Source: Mixophyes australis (lineage: Eukaryota; Chordata; Amphibia; Anura; Limnodynastidae). Taken from it: a stretch of DNA of 64,000 bases. Both the position numbers and the translations under genes were made by a program. Numbering within the stretch: position 1 is the first letter of the stretch; the number at the start of each line of letters is the position of its first letter. The notes under the pieces were generated by a model. It was not told the DNA's origin. It worked only from the letters and a program-made list of their open reading frames with translations, and ran no database searches. The stretch covers positions 78,205,369-78,269,368 of the forward strand of contig JAVHZZ010000006.1 of assembly GCA_036250195.1 (NCBI GenBank), read 5' to 3'. Shown here piece after piece: positions 35,190 through 46,160 of the stretch.

Positions 35190-35425
35190 ACAATGTGTCA
35201 TGTACTGGGTTTCAAATACAGCCATCTGCTGGTATCGGTGCAACTAAGCAAAGAGGCGCGCAGTCTAATGCAGCCCCCGATTTTCACCAGGAACCCCTGC
35301 AAGGATGTATGGACTTGGCTGCAAGGGGTGCTCAGGTCACGGTTCTCCAAGACAGTCACCAGCAAAGTGGGTGGTGAAGCGAGAGTAGTCGGACAATGTA
35401 AGTAGCATCACTCTTGCACCCCATT
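35190..35425 (-). repeat. Gypsy LTR fragment, reverse orientation
   Basis: GCAGCCCCCGATTTTCACCAGGAACCCC, GCAAGGATGTATGGACTTGG and CAGGTCACGGTTCTCC are the complement of the block GCGACCTG...CCAAACCTCCTTGCGGGGGTCCCTGGTGAAGACC in the LTR at 37633-38279. Only this portion survives. Confidence 0.6.
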
Positions 35426-36159
35426 CTTTACATTAATTAATTCCAACTTGTGTCAGGTGAGTCCCAGGTGTCCCATGGCTGCTAGTTCTTGGGAAAGACT
35501 TGCCTTTAAAAGCTTTGTGCAGGTAAGCCTTAAGCCCAGATAAAAAAGCATAGCATTTGATCATGTTAGGACTGACCAGATTGGGAAGACTTTGGTGTGA
35601 GTTGGTCAGCTTAACATATATTGCAACATGTGGAACTAACATTCCCTGTTTTAAATATAGAACAGTACTTATTACAGCATTAATTATGTGTTTGGAGAGT
35701 GCAGAGTATCCCTGTTTTTTTGTCTATATAATATGGGCAACCCCCTCTTGCACCCCAGTCTGTGCATGGTGAGTGCAGAGGATCTATGTCTGTTTGTGAC
35801 CATATATTGCTCATATGCTTGTGTGTATACTGCAGTCTGTTCTTTCTGTCTGCGCACTGTAAGAGTACCCAAAAGACAACATGCACAAGATTTACTGGAT
35901 TCAAGTAGAGGTGTATCAATTATTCTTGAAGTCTTGTACCAATTGTCCTTTTAGGGATTCCTCACCATCTCGCTGTATTCAAGTCCACTTATTTGCAAAA
36001 GCAGACCTGCAAAGCACTGTAGGGAACAGACAGAAAACAAACAAAGACAGGCAGGCAGCACCGGCAGGAAACACCTGCTTCTCAGCGGCTGTGGGGGGTA
36101 AACAGATCAAACCTCTCCCCACATGGCTAAAGCTAAAAACAAGAATTTTTCGACCAACG
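35426..36159. other. Non-coding stretch
   Basis: Overlapping short frames on both strands, none with a domain. A repeated CACCCCAGTCTGTGCATGGTGAGTGCAGAG-like motif suggests decayed repeat DNA. Confidence 0.4.
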
Positions 36160-36850
36160 TGTTATCTACAATGACTTTCCCTTCGACCGAAGGTCCGATC
36201 GCTCGGACGATTAATGTGTACACACTAATCATGTTTTAAACGATTAGCGAAAGACCGTCCGTCTGGGAAGCGACTTTTCACCGCCATATTGTCGTGAGCA
36301 AAGATTAGAAATTTGTACACACTTAATCAACTATGTAGTGATATCCCCAAGAAATTTAAATAAGGGGAAGAGCTTATTCATTAGTAACCACCCCAAACCT
36401 CATAAAAAAGCAAAGGCTGAACGTTTTCTTAATACAGTCGCTAGCATGTGTACATTATCCGTTCGTTCTCAACCGCACATAAAAAAAATATTTTTACTAA
36501 TATGGATATTGTTGAAGAACAACAAGCAACTGCTCTTTTTCTGATCACTGAGGCAAGAAGACTGCAAGTACAGACCCCAAGGGAAAGAAGGAGAAAGAAT
36601 ATATCTTGTTGGACCAAAGAGTGGTTCAAGAGGAGAGGCTCATTCTCTCATATGTCCTTGCTGCAGGAGATACAGGACAACAAGGAGACCCATGTCTGCT
36701 GAGCAGAGACTGTTTGCTACACTAAGATTTATGGCAACAGGAAGGCTGATCTGAAATACAGCAATTTTACCGCAAGCTCTGGGTTTAATAATACCTGAGA
36801 CCTGTGATGCTATCATTGAAGTGCTCCATGAACAGTATATTAAGGTTGGT
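36160..36850 (+). pseudogene. PIF/Harbinger transposase N-terminal fragment with its 5' flank
   Basis: The flank contains GACGATTAATGTGTACACAC and its partial inverse, as near Harbinger ends. The frame from 36499 reads RRKNISCWTKEWFKRRGSFSHMSLLQEI. After a frame shift come MSAEQRLFATLRFMATGRL and LGLIIPETCDAIIEVLHEQYIKV (to about 36845). This matches the N-terminal region of Harbinger transposases (W...WL.RR...G....L..EL; RL...LRFLATG; I..I..ETC.AI...L..EY). The region between is shortened and the catalytic core is absent. It is distinct from the copy at 17447-19110. Confidence 0.7.
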
Positions 36851-37218
36851 TATCAGAAATAGTCTTTTTGAGATATAAATTTATAATGTTATTTACATAC
36901 ATAAAATTTACAATATATATTAAGTTTATAAAGTACAAACCAATAAAAGTAGGCAAATATACAGTTTATAGTTGTTCATATTGCAACACTTCATTATTAT
37001 CCATTTGTGATGACCTTCCACTGAAGTGTTGCATGTTTGAGCTGGGTATAGGAGTAGAAATCAGAAATGGTTTTGGCATTAAATATTGTACTCCTATAGT
37101 ACCATGCTGCATCTGTGTATGCCGAAATGTGTACGAAGGTGTCTGGCTGTGGTTTGCTTGGTAGCCCTACACAAGAGGTCGCACTCCAAACTCTCTATTT
37201 ACACTTGTATCAGTCTAC
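36851..37218. other. Non-coding stretch
   Basis: AT-rich sequence between the Harbinger fragment and the gypsy LTR. No feature recognised. Confidence 0.4.
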
Positions 37219-37375
37219 TGTTAGGCGCCGTCCCCGCACTGTCAGGAAGTGCCAGGGATGGGCACCTTCCTGCTCTGCCCCTTTGCGTCCTGTTTCTAGG
37301 CAATGGGATGCGTCTATTCCCGGCGCATTCGCAGAGCTGCGGCGTCTTTGGTGCTAGACAACGGGACCTCTAGTA
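37219..37375 (+). repeat. Partial gypsy LTR (5' portion)
   Basis: Begins TGTTAGGCGCCGTCCCCGC and follows the first roughly 155 bp of the LTRs at 37633 and 44132, including CACTGTCAGGAAGTGCC and TAGGCAA.GGGA. It then jumps, within GGGACCTCTAGTACTTAAC, into 3' pol sequence. It is the 5' end of an upstream copy whose middle is deleted. Confidence 0.8.
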
Positions 37376-37632
37376 CTTAACAAATTCACTCATATCCCCT
37401 CCCAGCCATCCCCCGTTCCATCTACAGATGGTGACGAGTATGAGATCAGTCACATACTGGATGTTCTTCGCCTTCATGGGCACTCCCAGTATCTGGTCCA
37501 CTGGAAGGGGTTTGGACCCGAAGAAAGGTCCTGGGTGAATGAAGAGGATCTTCATGCCCCTCGTCTTTTGTCTGCCTTCCTAAAGAAATTATCCTCTAAG
37601 GATATTCCCTCTTGGAGAGAGGGAGTGGGTAC
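37376..37632 (+). pseudogene. Gypsy integrase C-terminus with chromodomain (remnant of the upstream copy)
   Basis: Reads YEISHILDVLRLHGHSQYLV, then HWKGFGPEERSWVNEEDLHAP and RLLSAFLKK in a + frame. It is nearly the same as the end of the complete pol at 43930-44090. The pattern Y.V..ILD.R...G...YLV.W.G....SWV....L is a chromodomain, which in chromoviruses guides integration to modified histones. It is directly followed by the LTR at 37633. Confidence 0.85.
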
Positions 37633-38279
37633 TGTCAGGCGCTGTCCCCGCACTGTCAGGAAGTGTCGGGGATGGGCACCTTCCTGTTCCTCCCCTTCGC
37701 GCCCCGTTGCTAGGCAAAGGGACGCATCTATTCCCGGTCATCGGCACATGCGCAGAGTCACAGCGTCCTCATTGCTAGGCTTCGGAACACTCGGCTCTGC
37801 TGATTCTGACCGCCGACCCCATTGCCACCAATGAGGAAACATCATTCGCTACTTTAAGGAGACTCTGGCACCAGAAGGGTGCCAAAGTATAAAGGACCGC
37901 CTCTGCTCCAGCACTTGTATCTGCATTCCTGCTTCTGACCGACTTTTTGGCTTTTGACCCGATTCGCCTGACCCTGCTCTTGGAATCGCCTTAGGTATAT
38001 TTTGTATCTTCTAATTTGACCTCGGCATTTCCTGACTCCCTCTCAGTCTGCTCCATTGTCCCCATTCTCCTGCATAGTTCCGACCCGGATAGTACGACCT
38101 CGCCTATCTCTTCACCTCTCTGGTGGCTACCTGGGATGGCCGCGACCTGCGTGCCATGAAATCCAAACCTCCTTGCGGGGGTCCCTGGTGAAGACCAGGG
38201 ACACGTTTAGACTCTGCGCCTCCCGGAGTAGCAGTGCCAATACCAGAGGGTGGTTCCATTCTCACGACTAGTGTAGACA
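37633..38279 (+). repeat. Gypsy LTR shared by two head-to-tail copies
   Basis: Starts TGTCAGGCGCTGTCC and ends about TGTAGACA. It serves both as 3' LTR of the remnant at 37219-37632 and as 5' LTR of the element whose gag starts at 38293. Its first 290 bp match 44132-44420. The 3' half has GCGACCTGCGTGCC, CCTCCTTGCGGGGGTCCCTGG and GACTCTGCGCCTCCC. The right boundary is inferred from the short distance to gag. Confidence 0.8.
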
Positions 38280-38292
38280 GTATACTTTGGCC

Positions 38293-39080
38293 ATGACAAC
38301 GGAAGGATCCAGTGAACCGTCTGCTCGTGAGTTGTTGTTATACCTGGCTCACAGAGTAGAGAAACATGAGTCCGTGCAGGCCCAACTACTGCAGTGCATA
38401 CATGGAGTCGCTGCTAGATTAGAATCTCTTCAGAGAGTGGTGGCGACATCCCAAGCGGTGGCCGTGACTACGTCTGAGGCTATCCAGCCTCCACCAGTTC
38501 CCATTACTGCTTCCTCAGCCTCTCTACGTCTCCCTACTCCTGAGAAATTTGACGGGGACCCCAAGAAGTGTCGGGGCTTTTTGAATCAGTGCCTCATCCA
38601 CTTTGAGTGTAATTCTGGATCGTTCTCGCCTGAACATGTAAAGGTCGTATTTATTATTTCCCTTCTCTCTGGACAGGATTTGGCATTGGCCTCACCCATT
38701 TGGGAACGTAATGATCCTCTTTTGCAAAACGCCTCTTCGTTTATTGAAGCCTTCCGTACGGTGTGCGATAAACCAGGCAAGCTTCCTTCGGATATGGATG
38801 CCCTCATCTCTCTGTGTAACAGAATCGATCTACGCTTTCAGGAACACTACCATGAAAGAGCTTCTGCCAGACGTTTTTCTCCCCGTCTTGTTCCCCGCTT
38901 CTCGAACGCTGTACCTCCAGATGAACCTGTGCAATTAGGCCACTCCCGTCTCTCTCCTGAGAGAGAAGACGCTTCAAGCAAAATTTGTGTCTCTACTGTG
39001 GAGAATCCGGTCATTTGCTATTCACTTGTACTAAGAGGCTAGGAAAAGCCTCCTCCTAATCGGTGAGGGAGGGAGGCCAG
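38293..39080 (+). pseudogene. Ty3/gypsy gag
   Basis: The ATG at 38293 gives MTTEGSSEPSARELLLYLAH. The capsid-like part is marked by LRLPTPEKFDGDPKKCRGFL and FSPEHVKVVFIISLLSGQDLALASPIWE. Between AFRTVCDKPGK and LPSDMDALISLCNRIDLRF the usual gag sequence is shortened by a deletion. LGHSRLSPERE precedes a frameshift. In the next frame, CLYCGESGHLLFTC is the C-x2-C-x4-H-x4-C zinc knuckle that packages RNA. The open frame stops at 39042. The copy is dead. Confidence 0.88.
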
Positions 39081-39157
39081 TCTAGGAGTGAATTTTACTA
39101 CTTCCTGTATCTCTGCTAATCCAGACTTCTTGATGACCATCTCGCTGTGATAAAGAG

Positions 39158-41010
39158 TACTTAAATAATCTATTATTTATGTTTCATTTTATAATTTAAT
39201 TAGAAGGTGACTGGGCACAATACCCTCCATATGGTTTGTGAATACCTGAAAAACAAGTCTTGTTCAGTTGGTCAGTTATTAGCATATGAAAGGCTGTGGC
39301 CTGGTTCCTGTGAAAAAGTAAACTCCGCCCAGGAGAAAGGCATTATTGTTATGTAGCAAACAGCACACAAGTCCTTTTGGTGAGCTGCTCCCAGCCTGAC
39401 CAGTCATGCAGACAGAGCTTCTAGCTGGACATGCAGGAAAGTAAGTTGCTTGAGGGCCTTGGGCCCTGGCTAGCAGGATAGATGTTAGAATGGAGTTTTT
39501 GAATGGAATGAATGAAAGGTGAGTGAGTCTGGAAATATAAATGTTGTAATGTGTTTTTGAATGGAACATGGTCGAATCTGGATGCATATGTGTAGAGTAT
39601 ATGAGACTGAATGATCATTTGTCGTTGGTAATATGGAAGTTTGTATACAGATAGTAAATGTGAATGAATTTGCCTGAGTTTAGTGCAAGAGTTATTTCGA
39701 GATTGTTTTGGTTTTGAAGGTTAGACTTTGTTTTGGTATGGATAGTGTTACATAAATACATGCCTTGTAATAATGTTGGAATGCTGTGTAGATATAACAT
39801 ACGTATTGGTAATGTGTTGACTCCTGTAATGCTGTACTATTCTTGGAATTCCTGTTATATTTGGGATGGATTGTTGGTCTATGGTAGCATTTGTGATATA
39901 CATAGTTCTGTGTAGTTCTGTGTTGGTTTAATGTTGTAATGGAAATTGCAAATGTTGTGTAATAGAAGTGTATTGGAGTAGTTTGTTTTTATAGTAGGTG
40001 TATGGAAATGGTTGTGCATAGTTTGTTTGTTTGATAGAATGGTGGTGTTGGAAAAGTCTTTCATTGGAAAGTGAAGAAACCATGTAGATGGTATTGGAAA
40101 TTCTGCTATGCTGCTGTTAAAAATACATAGCAAGTGATTGGATTGTTGAAGAAGTGGTCAGATTGTTAAATATAACGTATTGTTAGACTGTTGGTTTAAA
40201 GGGTAGTTTGTAACTCTGAATCTCTGAAATAATGTGGTTTATTGCAGGAAATGTTGATGTACTTAATATGGCAATAAGGTTAAATACCATGTGTTTCGAG
40301 CATGCTGAGTTGAGACAATAGAGGAAATGGATCTAGTATCTGGCAAACCTGTAAAATGGCTGCCATCTAGAAACTCTCATGTGAAGGGAATGTGGATAGT
40401 GAAATGGCTGTTGGACTTTGAATGAGATAAGTGAAATGAAATGAAAGAGGGACAAATGTGGTAGAATATGTAAGAATATTTGGAAGGGTAAAAATGTATG
40501 CCTGGGTCTGTGTGTGTGTCTCTCTCCCCCACAGGTCTCTCCCCTCCTCCTCCTGCACACACACAATGCATTCACACACCTAGAACAATAGGCAAAGCTT
40601 CACACACACACACACACACACATTCACACACCTTTAGACAATAGTTAGTCAAAACACACACACAATGACTTGTATATTTATATAAAAGGCAATAAATGTA
40701 ATGTATGGCACCAAAATCTATACTTTGTGTAAAATATTGTTACAATTTTTACTGTTTTATAATATATACATAAGTTTTACAATTAGAATTTTATTAATAC
40801 AACACATTTTAAATTAAACTATATTTTGTGTGTAGTTTTTCTTGAAGATATGAGCATAAGCTATTATATGAATATTGGTCCTGCGGATTTAAGGGAAAAT
40901 AAGAATTATATTTTTTAGGTTAAATCAAAACTACCTTTGCGAAGAGTTGGTTGACGGTAATAGTCATATATTACGGTATTAAATGGTCATCCATACATTT
41001 GCCAGATTAT
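39158..41010. mobile_element. Unclassified 1.85-kb insertion between gag and protease
   Basis: Gypsy sequence stops after CTCGCTGTGA and resumes at GATTAAAACCC. TAAAGAG is present at both junctions (39151-39157 and 41011-41017), consistent with a 7-bp target duplication. The minus-strand gypsy at 44.8-48.4 kb has no such insertion at the equivalent point. The insert is AT-rich with CA repeats (40599-40626). It has no recognisable protein or terminal inverted repeat and does not match anything I can name. Confidence 0.6.
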
Positions 41011-41017
41011 TAAAGAG

Positions 41018-41400
41018 ATTAAAACCCATAATCACCCTAGATACCCTTTTACACGCTGGAAACTCCTGCCGGTCCCCGTGTAACATCCGCCTTTGTGGAC
41101 TCCGGCTCAGCCGCTAATTTCATCTCCACTTCACAACCCCATATCTCCACTCGAGATTTGCCTCAGCCGCTCTTCATCACCGCAATGGATGGGAATCGAG
41201 TTTCGAATGGTTCTGTTTCCCGGATTACTTCCCCGATTCGGCTAATGGTAGTTGTGATTCATACAAAGGCTATTGAATTTCTGGTTCTTCCACAGTCCAT
41301 TAATTCTATCATTTTGGGTCTTCAGTGGCTCAAACTTCATGTACCTCAATTCGATTAGAGATTAGCTCAATTTACTTTATGGGGTCCCAGTGTTTCAAGA
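41018..41400 (+). pseudogene. Ty3/gypsy aspartic protease
   Basis: The frame from 41090 reads FVDSGSAANFISTSQP, with the DSG active site of retropepsins, then ITAMDGNRVSNGSV, IRLMVVVIHTKAIEFLVLPQ and IILGLQWLKLHVPQFD. The last segment is the ILGLPWL..H.P.ID block that closes the protease fold. It ends at a stop and is followed by the RT in other frames. Confidence 0.85.
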
Positions 41401-42300
41401 AGGGATTTTCTAGAGTCAAGCCAATTAACTCTGTTCCCTGTTGTATTCTTTCATCCCAGCCTGAGCTCCCCACTCCCTATGCTCCGTTCCTGGATGTTTT
41501 TTGCAAAGTTTCTTCAGAGATACTCCCTTCTCATCGACCACGGGATTGCTCAATCAATTTGGTGCCTGATAAACCCATTCCTAAAGGAAGAATCTATCCT
41601 CTCTTGCTGCTTGAAATTCAAGCCATGTCTCTCTACATCGCTGAAAATCTCAAACGTGGCTTTATCTGAAAATCTTCCTCCTGGCAGGAGCTGGTTTCTT
41701 TTTTGTCAAGAAAAAAGAAGGGACTTTACGTTCCTGCATCGATTATCGGCAGTTGAATGCCATAACCATTAAGAATTGGTACCCTCTCCCACTTATCACA
41801 GAATTGTTTGATTGAATCAGTGGCTCCAAAATCTTCTCCAAACTGGACCTCAGTGGAGCTTATAATCTTATTCGCATTCGCAAGAGTGAAGAATAGAAGA
41901 CTGCCTTTTGTACTCGCGAGGGACATTTTGAGTATCTTCTTATGCCATTTGGGCTTTGCAATGCCCCGGCAGTCTTTCATCAACGAAGTCTTCCAGGATC
42001 TTCTTTACACCTCTGTGGTGGTATACTTGGACGACATTTTGATTTTTTTCTCCAGATCTCATCTCTTACTACGCTCACGTTAAGGAGGTACTTACCCGTC
42101 TTCGCGCAAAACCGATTGTTCTGCAAGCTTGAAAATGTGTGTTTGAGGTTTCACGGTTTCCATTCCGGGAATATTTTGTCTCTGGCTTGCAGATGGATCC
42201 TGAGATATTGTCTGCGATTGTTAACTGGCCTAGACCTTTAGGGTTGAAAGTGGTGCAATGCTTCATCGGCTTTGCCAACTACTATAGATAATTTGTTAGG
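41401..42300 (+). pseudogene. Ty3/gypsy reverse transcriptase, several frameshifts
   Basis: The RT is spread over three frames. FLDVFCKVSSEILPSHRP and CSINLVPDKPIPKGRIYPL come first. Then, from about 41735, [39 protein letters not shown] and [20 protein letters not shown]. Finally [18 protein letters not shown] (about 42020) carries the catalytic YLDD. A TGA in place of a sense codon (ELFD-stop-ISG) and indels break it. Confidence 0.88.
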
Positions 42301-42795
42301 CAATTTTCCACCATAATCGCCCCTATTACCACCCTCACCCAAAGTTTGGCTAATCCGAGGATTTGGGCTCCTGAGGCTATTTCTGCATTGGAATCCTTAA
42401 AGAAAGCGTTTTTTGTTGATCCTGTTCTTGTCCAGCCCAACCAGGAGAAGCCTTTCTTCCTTGAAGTGGATGCCTCATCTGTTGGCGCGGGAGTAGTGCT
42501 TTCACAGGAATTCCCTGCCAGTTCCTTTCGTCCCTGTGGATTCTTCTCTAGGAAGTTCTCTCCATCCGAGTGCAATTATGGTATTGGGGACAAGGAGTTG
42601 CTTGCTATTAAATCTGCCTTTGTAAGAGTGACGCCAGTACCGACCACAAGAACCTCACTTACCTGCGAGATGCCCACTTCCTGAATCCTCGTCAAGCTCG
42701 CTGGTCTTCGTTCTTTAGTTGCTTTAATTTGAGACCTATCGCTCTGGTGACCAGAATTTCTGAGCAGACACCTTGTCTCGCCCCTTTGATGAGTC
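42301..42795 (+). pseudogene. Ty3/gypsy RNase H and linker
   Basis: IIAPITTLTQSLANPRIWAP, EAISALESLKKAFFVDPVLV and KPFFLEVDASSVGAGVVLSQ, then CGFFSRKFSPSECNYGIGDK and ELLAIKSAF, show the connection domain and first two RNase H boxes (D in VDASS, E in GDKELLAI). A deletion after SAF joins it to the DHKNL-L region (GACCACAAGAACCTCACTTACC) in another frame. Confidence 0.85.
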
Positions 42796-44090
42796 GACTT
42801 GTCTCCTGTCTCTGAACCTTGGCTGATACTCGAGCCCTCCAGCATTGTTGCCATCACTAGATCTGCTCCTAGGATTCCGCCTGCTGGTTGTTCTTACCTG
42901 GATCCGCATCTTTGTCTGAAGGCTCTTCGCTGGGCTCACTCCTCTAAATTTGCAAGTCATGCTGGTTTTAAGAAGACAACTGCCTTCCTATCCCGACATT
43001 TTTGGTGGCCAAATCTTCTGTCTGATACCTGTGAATTTGCCGCTGCTTGTACAGTCTGTGCTCAAAGTAAATCTCCCAAACACCCTCCAGCTGGTTTACT
43101 TTCTCCTCTATCTGTTCCGGAACAACCATGGGTCAGCCTCTCTATGGATTTCATCTCCGACCTCTCCCACAGCAGTGGTTTCAACACCATTTGGGTGGTT
43201 GTGGATAGATTTTCTAAAATGGCCCAGTTCGTTCCATTAAACGGTCTACCTTCTGCTCCCAAGCTTGCTCAAGTTTTTATCAAAGAGATCTTCCTTCTCC
43301 ACGGATGCCGACGGGAGATCATATCTGACCGCGGAGTTCAATTTGTTTTGCGCTTTTGGAGTGTGAAGCAGGACCTTTAGGTATTCTCCGTTGGTTTTCT
43401 TCCAACAATCAATCAAAGTGGAGTAATCTTTTCCCATGGGCTGAATTTGCTCATAATTATCACGTTCATAGTTCCTGTGGCTTTTCTCCTTTCTACACAG
43501 GTTTTGGCTCTCATCCCATACTACCAGATTTTTCCTCTTCTCAGGCTTCAACAGTTCCTGCTGCACGCTCTATTGTCCATGATTTTGGTTATATTTGGAC
43601 TTCTTCTAGAGAAAATTTATTGAAATCCTCTGAACAATATAAACATTCGGCAGATCACCACCGAAAAATGTTTCCTGTTCTTCGACCTGGGGATAAAGTA
43701 TGGCTCTCTACTCGGAACTTCAGCCTGTGGGTACCACCCATGAAGCTGGCTCCTCATTTTATTGGCCCCTCTCCTGTAACCCAAATCATTAATTCCGTTA
43801 CTTATAGACTTCTACTCCCCTCCTCTCTTAAGGTTCACAATACCTTCCACATTTCTCTGTTGAAACCTCTAGTATTTAACAAATTTACTCATATCCCCTC
43901 CCAGCCCTCCCCCGTTCCATCAACGTACGGTGACAAGTATGAGATCAGTCATATGCTGGATGTTCATCACCTTCATGGGCACTCTCAGTATCTGGTCCAC
44001 TGGAAGGTGTTTGGACCCAAAGAAAGGTCCTGGGTAAATGAAGAGGATCTTCATGCCCCCTGTCTTTTGTCTGTCTTCCTAAAGAAATGA
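42796..44090 (+). pseudogene. Ty3/gypsy integrase with chromodomain; catalytic Glu region deleted
   Basis: The zinc-binding N-terminus is seen in HSSKFASHAGFKKTTAFLSRHFWW and CTVCAQSKSPKHPP. The core follows with SMDFISDL (first Asp) and IISDRGVQF (second Asp). At about 43350-43385 the frame changes and runs directly into RWFSSNNQSKWSNLFPWAEF. The usual YHPQ.NGQ.ER block, which carries the catalytic Glu, is absent. The 244-residue frame 43356-44090 continues with VLRPGDKVWLSTRN, KLAPHFIGPSPVTQII (GPY/F-type module) and a C-terminal chromodomain (YEISHMLDVHHLHGHSQYLV and following). Its last codons match 37376-37632. Confidence 0.9.
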
Positions 44091-44131
44091 TCTTCTAAGG
44101 ATTTTCCTTCTCGGAGAGAGGGAGGGGGTAC

Positions 44132-44423
44132 TGTCAGGTGCCGTCCACGTACTGTCAGGAAGTGCCGGGGACGGGTGCCTTCCTGTTCTGCCCATTCACA
44201 TCCCATTACTAGGCAAAGGGACGCGTCTATTCCCTCCACATGCAGAGTCGCGGCGTCCTCATTGCTAGGCAACGGGACACTCTGCTCTGCTTCCTGTCGG
44301 CGGTTAGAATCTGACCGCCGACCCCACTGCCACAAATGAGGAAACATCATTTGCTATTTAAAGGAGGCTCTGGTACCAGAAGGGTGCCAGAGTATCAAGG
44401 TCCTCCTTTGCTCCAGCTAGATC
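44132..44423 (+). repeat. 3' LTR of the + strand gypsy, truncated
   Basis: Begins TGTCAGGTGCCGTCC after a purine-rich GAGAGAGGGAGGGGGTAC tract and follows the LTR at 37633 for about 290 bp (to CCTCCTTTGCTCCAG). It then breaks into hAT transposase sequence. The 3' half of the LTR is missing. Confidence 0.85.
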
Positions 44424-44830
44424 CCAGCACCTGCAATCTACACCTTCAACACCTTCATTATCAATATCCACACAAGTGATCGGAGTTTGTCCTGCATACA
44501 AGTTTCTAAGGCGAGATGACTCCTCTATCCAGGACTCCTCAGAAAAATCCTTGAGCGTTAGGCCCACTGCTGCTGCTCCTGCTGCTGGGGGTGGATCTTC
44601 AACCCAGAAGCAGACCAAGAAGAAGACTACTGGTAGTTTACAACAATTGACTGTTAAACAATCCTTCGCAAGAGGAAGCAAGTATGAAAGCTGTCACCCA
44701 GTCGCAAAGCGGATCACAGACGCCATGGCGACTATGCTAGTATTAGATCTGTGTCCTATATCTACTATCAATGCAGCTGGTTTTAGACAGTTACTTGAGG
44801 TCTTCTGTCCCTGTTACCAAATTCCATCAT
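44424..44830 (+). pseudogene. hAT transposase N-terminal fragment, same family as copies A and B
   Basis: On +, SSIQDSSEKSLSVRPTAAAP, LQQLTVKQSFARGSKYESCH and PVAKRITDAMATMLVLDLCP, then ISTINAAGFRQLLEVFCP, align closely with copy B at 55555-55860 and copy A near 52740-53050. It is cut at both ends: by the gypsy LTR on the left, and near CAAATTCCATCATGACAC by the minus-strand gypsy on the right. Confidence 0.85.
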
Positions 44831-46160
44831 GACACAAAAATGTGCCTTAAGGTAAGTAATGAAATGTTGGAAGTTTAGGATGAAATCCCAAAAGAGCAAA
44901 GAAAGGAGAGACCGAAGTAGAATCATGACAATAATTATTATGGGCGAATCCTGCCCAAGGTAACAGATTGACCCAATCATCATGCTTGGCTGAATTATAG
45001 CATCTGAGGAATTTCTCAAGCTCTTGATTGGTTCTTTCAGTCAGCCCATTAGTTTGGGGATGATAAGCAGATTAAAAGTTTAACTTGATCCCACAAACAT
45101 GACAGAAGGGTCTCCAAAATTTTGCCCTGAACTGAGTTCAGAGACTATCACGTCCGGACAACCGTGAAGACGAAAGACTTCTTTTATGAATAGCTTAGCC
45201 AGAAGAGAGGCAGAAGGTAGACCCTTTAAAGGAATTAAATGAGCAGCACGGGAAAGGTGGTCAGTTATAACCCATTCCACGGAGAATCCTTTGGAAGTCA
45301 GCAAATCAGTTATGAAATCCATAGAGAGATGACTCCAAGGACGATCAGGAATGGGAAGTGGGTTCAACAGCCCATAGGGAGACTGCCGAGGGACTTTATT
45401 TTGAGCACAAGTAGAGCATATGGTTACAAAATCTTGCACATCTGAAGACCACCAATAACCGCAACATATTAGTCCCTTGGTCTTCTGTACCGTACCGGAA
45501 TGGCCGGAAAAACGAGAAGCATGAGCCCACCTGGGAAGCTTGGGACACAGATGGAGTGGGACAAAAGTTTTCCCGTGTGAATTAGTTTGGTTAGTAGAAG
45601 TGGTGGCCACAATACATTTTGGATCAAGGATAAGTGTTCTAGAATCCACCTCTGATTCGGTAAACTCTTTTTTGTTGTTGGAACCAAGCCTGAGCGTAAT
45701 AGTCATATGGAAATGAGGAAAAAATAATGACCATCTGGCCTGTCGAGGATTGAGAGCGGATGCAGATTGTAGATATAAAACATTTTTATGATTAGTATAT
45801 ACCGTTATAGGAAATAAGGCCCCCTCCAAGTGATGTCTCCATTCTTCCAGGGCCAATTTTATGGCGAGAAGTTCCCTGTTGTCAGTACCATAATTTCTCT
45901 TTGCAGAAGATAATCTTCGAGAGAAGAAGCCACATGGAGAAAGTCTTCCCGAGGAGTTCTTCTGAGATAATATAGCTCCAACACCAATAGAGGAGGCATC
46001 CACGCAAAGCAAAAAAGGAAGGATGAGATCAGGCTGTCATAGGATAGGATAGGAGCAGAAGTAAAGGCTTTCTTCAGTGAAATAAAGGCCTCCACAGCCT
46101 CAGGAGACCAAAGTTTAGAATTTGCGTACTTTTTAGTTAATTTGGTAATAGGTGCCACCT
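44831..46160 (-). pseudogene. Second gypsy (minus strand): RNase H and integrase
   Basis: Read right to left: LTKKYANSKLWSPEAVEAFI and SLKKAF, CVDASSIGVGAILSQ, CGFFSRRLSSAKRNYGTDNR and ELLAIK, then TNHKNVLYLQSASALNPRQA (RNase H, 46158 to about 45690). Next are HSGTVQKTKGLICCGYWW and CSTCAQNKVP (integrase zinc finger) and SMDFITDL (first Asp). VIVSELSSGQNF follows, where the usual SDRG is altered so that the second Asp is lost or shifted. Beyond 45080 the frame continues in part as AYHPQTNGLTERTNQELEKF, still carrying the Glu block, to 44831, where the element is cut by hAT sequence. Confidence 0.88.

Noticed and set aside
37219..44423. Endogenous retrovirus instead of gypsy
   Set aside because: The integrase has a chromodomain, the RT has gypsy-type YLDD context and no envelope-like region follows pol, so Ty3/gypsy chromovirus fits better.
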